Origin: Desulfovibrio sp. | Lineage (GTDB): Bacteria > Desulfobacterota > Desulfovibrionia > Desulfovibrionales > Desulfovibrionaceae | Reading direction: 5' to 3' | Assembly: GCA_031255035.1 (NCBI GenBank) | Contig: JAIRTI010000113.1 | Span: forward strand, 1 to 7,690 | Length of the DNA stretch: 7,690 bases | Shown: one piece after another, positions 7,496 to 7,690 of the stretch | How the letters are laid out: every line of letters starts with the position of its first letter | Numbering within the stretch: the stretch's first letter is position 1 | Position numbers and translations under genes: made by a program | Notes under the pieces: model-generated | Databases searched by the model: none | Told to the model about the DNA's origin: nothing | What the model saw: only the letters and a program-made list of their open reading frames with translations

Positions 7496-7506
7496 TTATG
7501 AACAGG
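7492..7506. repeat. 6-bp inverted repeat at the promoter -10
   Basis: CCTGTT (7492-7497) and AACAGG (7501-7506) are exact inverses around ATG. The dyad overlaps both the -10 of the ATPase promoter and the right arm of the neighbouring hairpin. It could be an extra operator; no known regulator is recognised. Confidence 0.4.
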
Positions 7507-7534
7507 CTAATGTCTATAGTAGCTATAGAGTCAA
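7504..7534 (-). promoter_or_regulatory. MerR-family-type promoter of the ATPase gene
   Basis: On the minus strand the -35 is TTGACT (7534-7529) and the -10 is TAGCCT (7509-7504), separated by 19 bases instead of the usual 17. An over-long spacer filled by a dyad is the hallmark of promoters activated by ZntR, CadR, PbrR and MerR, which untwist the DNA when they bind metal. Family knowledge says such promoters drive P1B-type exporters, which fits the gene downstream. The expected start of transcription is around 7497. The -10 matches consensus at only three of six positions, as expected for an activator-dependent promoter. Confidence 0.8.
7513..7529 (-). promoter_or_regulatory. ZntR/CadR/PbrR-like operator
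   Basis: A perfect 7-bp dyad, TCTATAG-N3-CTATAGA, fills the spacer of the ATPase promoter. Its CTCTATAG half next to the -35 resembles lead and cadmium operators as I remember them (PbrR and CadR) more than the E. coli zntA operator, which is richer in G and C. No regulator gene is present in the window. Confidence 0.75.
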
Positions 7535-7644
7535 GAGGCTCTCATAAATAATAATGTTCTGACAGCAATTCTAAGGAAGCACTGATTAAATCTTCCGTGA
7601 GCGCGAATAAAGGATCGCCATATTGTCCCGTTTATGTTATGTAT

Positions 7645-7659
7645 CTCCAACAGTTGGAG
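7645..7659 (+). repeat. 15-bp dyad overlapping a ribosome binding site
   Basis: CTCCAAC (7645-7651) and GTTGGAG (7653-7659) are exact inverses around a single A. As RNA it can form a 6-bp stem with a 3-base loop that covers most of the GGAGG Shine-Dalgarno (7656-7660) of the ORF starting at 7670. This would lower translation, a common way for mobile elements to limit transposase, or it could be an operator. Confidence 0.5.
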
Positions 7660-7669
7660 GGAACTTATC

Positions 7670-7690
7670 ATGAAAAGTCTCAGTTTGAGC
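7670..7690 (+). CDS. Start of an ORF cut by the window edge
   Basis: ATG at 7670 opens MKSLSLS and remains open to the last base. GGAGG at 7656-7660 lies nine bases before it, so this is very probably a real start. Seven residues cannot identify a family. The upstream context suggests an IS5-type transposase, several of which begin with a similar short Met-Lys-x-Leu-Ser stretch; a chemotaxis receptor is another family with such a start. Confidence 0.55.

Larger units (their letters stand above)
7575..7690 (+). mobile_element. Probable left end of an IS5-like insertion sequence
   Basis: The tetranucleotide CTAA (7571-7574), a typical IS5-family target, is followed by GGAAGCACTGATTAAATC (7575-7592), which begins like the GGAAG-type terminal repeats of that family. 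About 95 bases inside, an ORF starts with a strong ribosome binding site, the layout expected of a short single-gene insertion sequence. The right end, the other copy of the repeat and nearly all of the ORF lie outside the window, so the call rests on the left end alone. The alternative is an ordinary intergenic region before an unrelated gene. Confidence 0.4.

Overview
The window is dominated by two long convergent genes plus short, information-dense flanks. Overall base composition, the full-length bacterial-type glutamate synthase and the GC-rich paired hairpins upstream of it suggest a GC-rich Gram-negative bacterium. My best guess is a Desulfovibrio-like deltaproteobacterium, but this rests on general recollection of such genomes and not on any marker gene, so treat it as weak.

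Layout. Positions 1-320 hold no gene I can defend. They carry a pair of GC-rich perfect hairpins (104-155) that look like an intergenic repeat or terminator, followed by the leader of the first gene with a long two-tier hairpin (249-289) and a 12-bp direct repeat (206-217 and 299-310). Positions 321-4991 (+) encode a complete glutamate synthase large subunit (GltB) of 1556 residues, with all three domains and the 3Fe-4S cysteines intact. No gltD lies next to it. After a 34-bp gap, positions 5026-7440 (-) encode an 804-residue P1B-2 type Zn/Cd/Pb-exporting ATPase (ZntA/CadA family) with a cysteine-rich N-terminal tail and a one-cysteine metal-binding domain. Upstream of it (7441-7534) are a Shine-Dalgarno site, several stacked dyads and a MerR-family (ZntR/CadR/PbrR-like) promoter with a 19-bp spacer and a perfect 7-bp operator dyad.

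The last ~115 bases (from 7571) look like the left end of an IS5-like insertion sequence: a CTAA target-like tetranucleotide, an inverted-repeat-like start GGAAGCACTGATTAA, and the start of an ORF (MKSLSLS...) with a strong ribosome binding site that is partly buried in a dyad. The ORF runs off the window.

How the genes work together: they do not form a pathway. GltB serves ammonium assimilation and the ATPase serves metal detoxification. They meet tail to tail, so they are separate transcription units. The ATPase is visibly more GC-rich than gltB in the lines sampled, carries its own metal-responsive promoter and abuts a probable mobile element, so it may be an acquired resistance module. 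I see no new defence or multi-gene system; the points worth checking are the gltB leader structure, the orphan status of gltB, and the IS-like end at the place where a MerR-family regulator gene would be expected.
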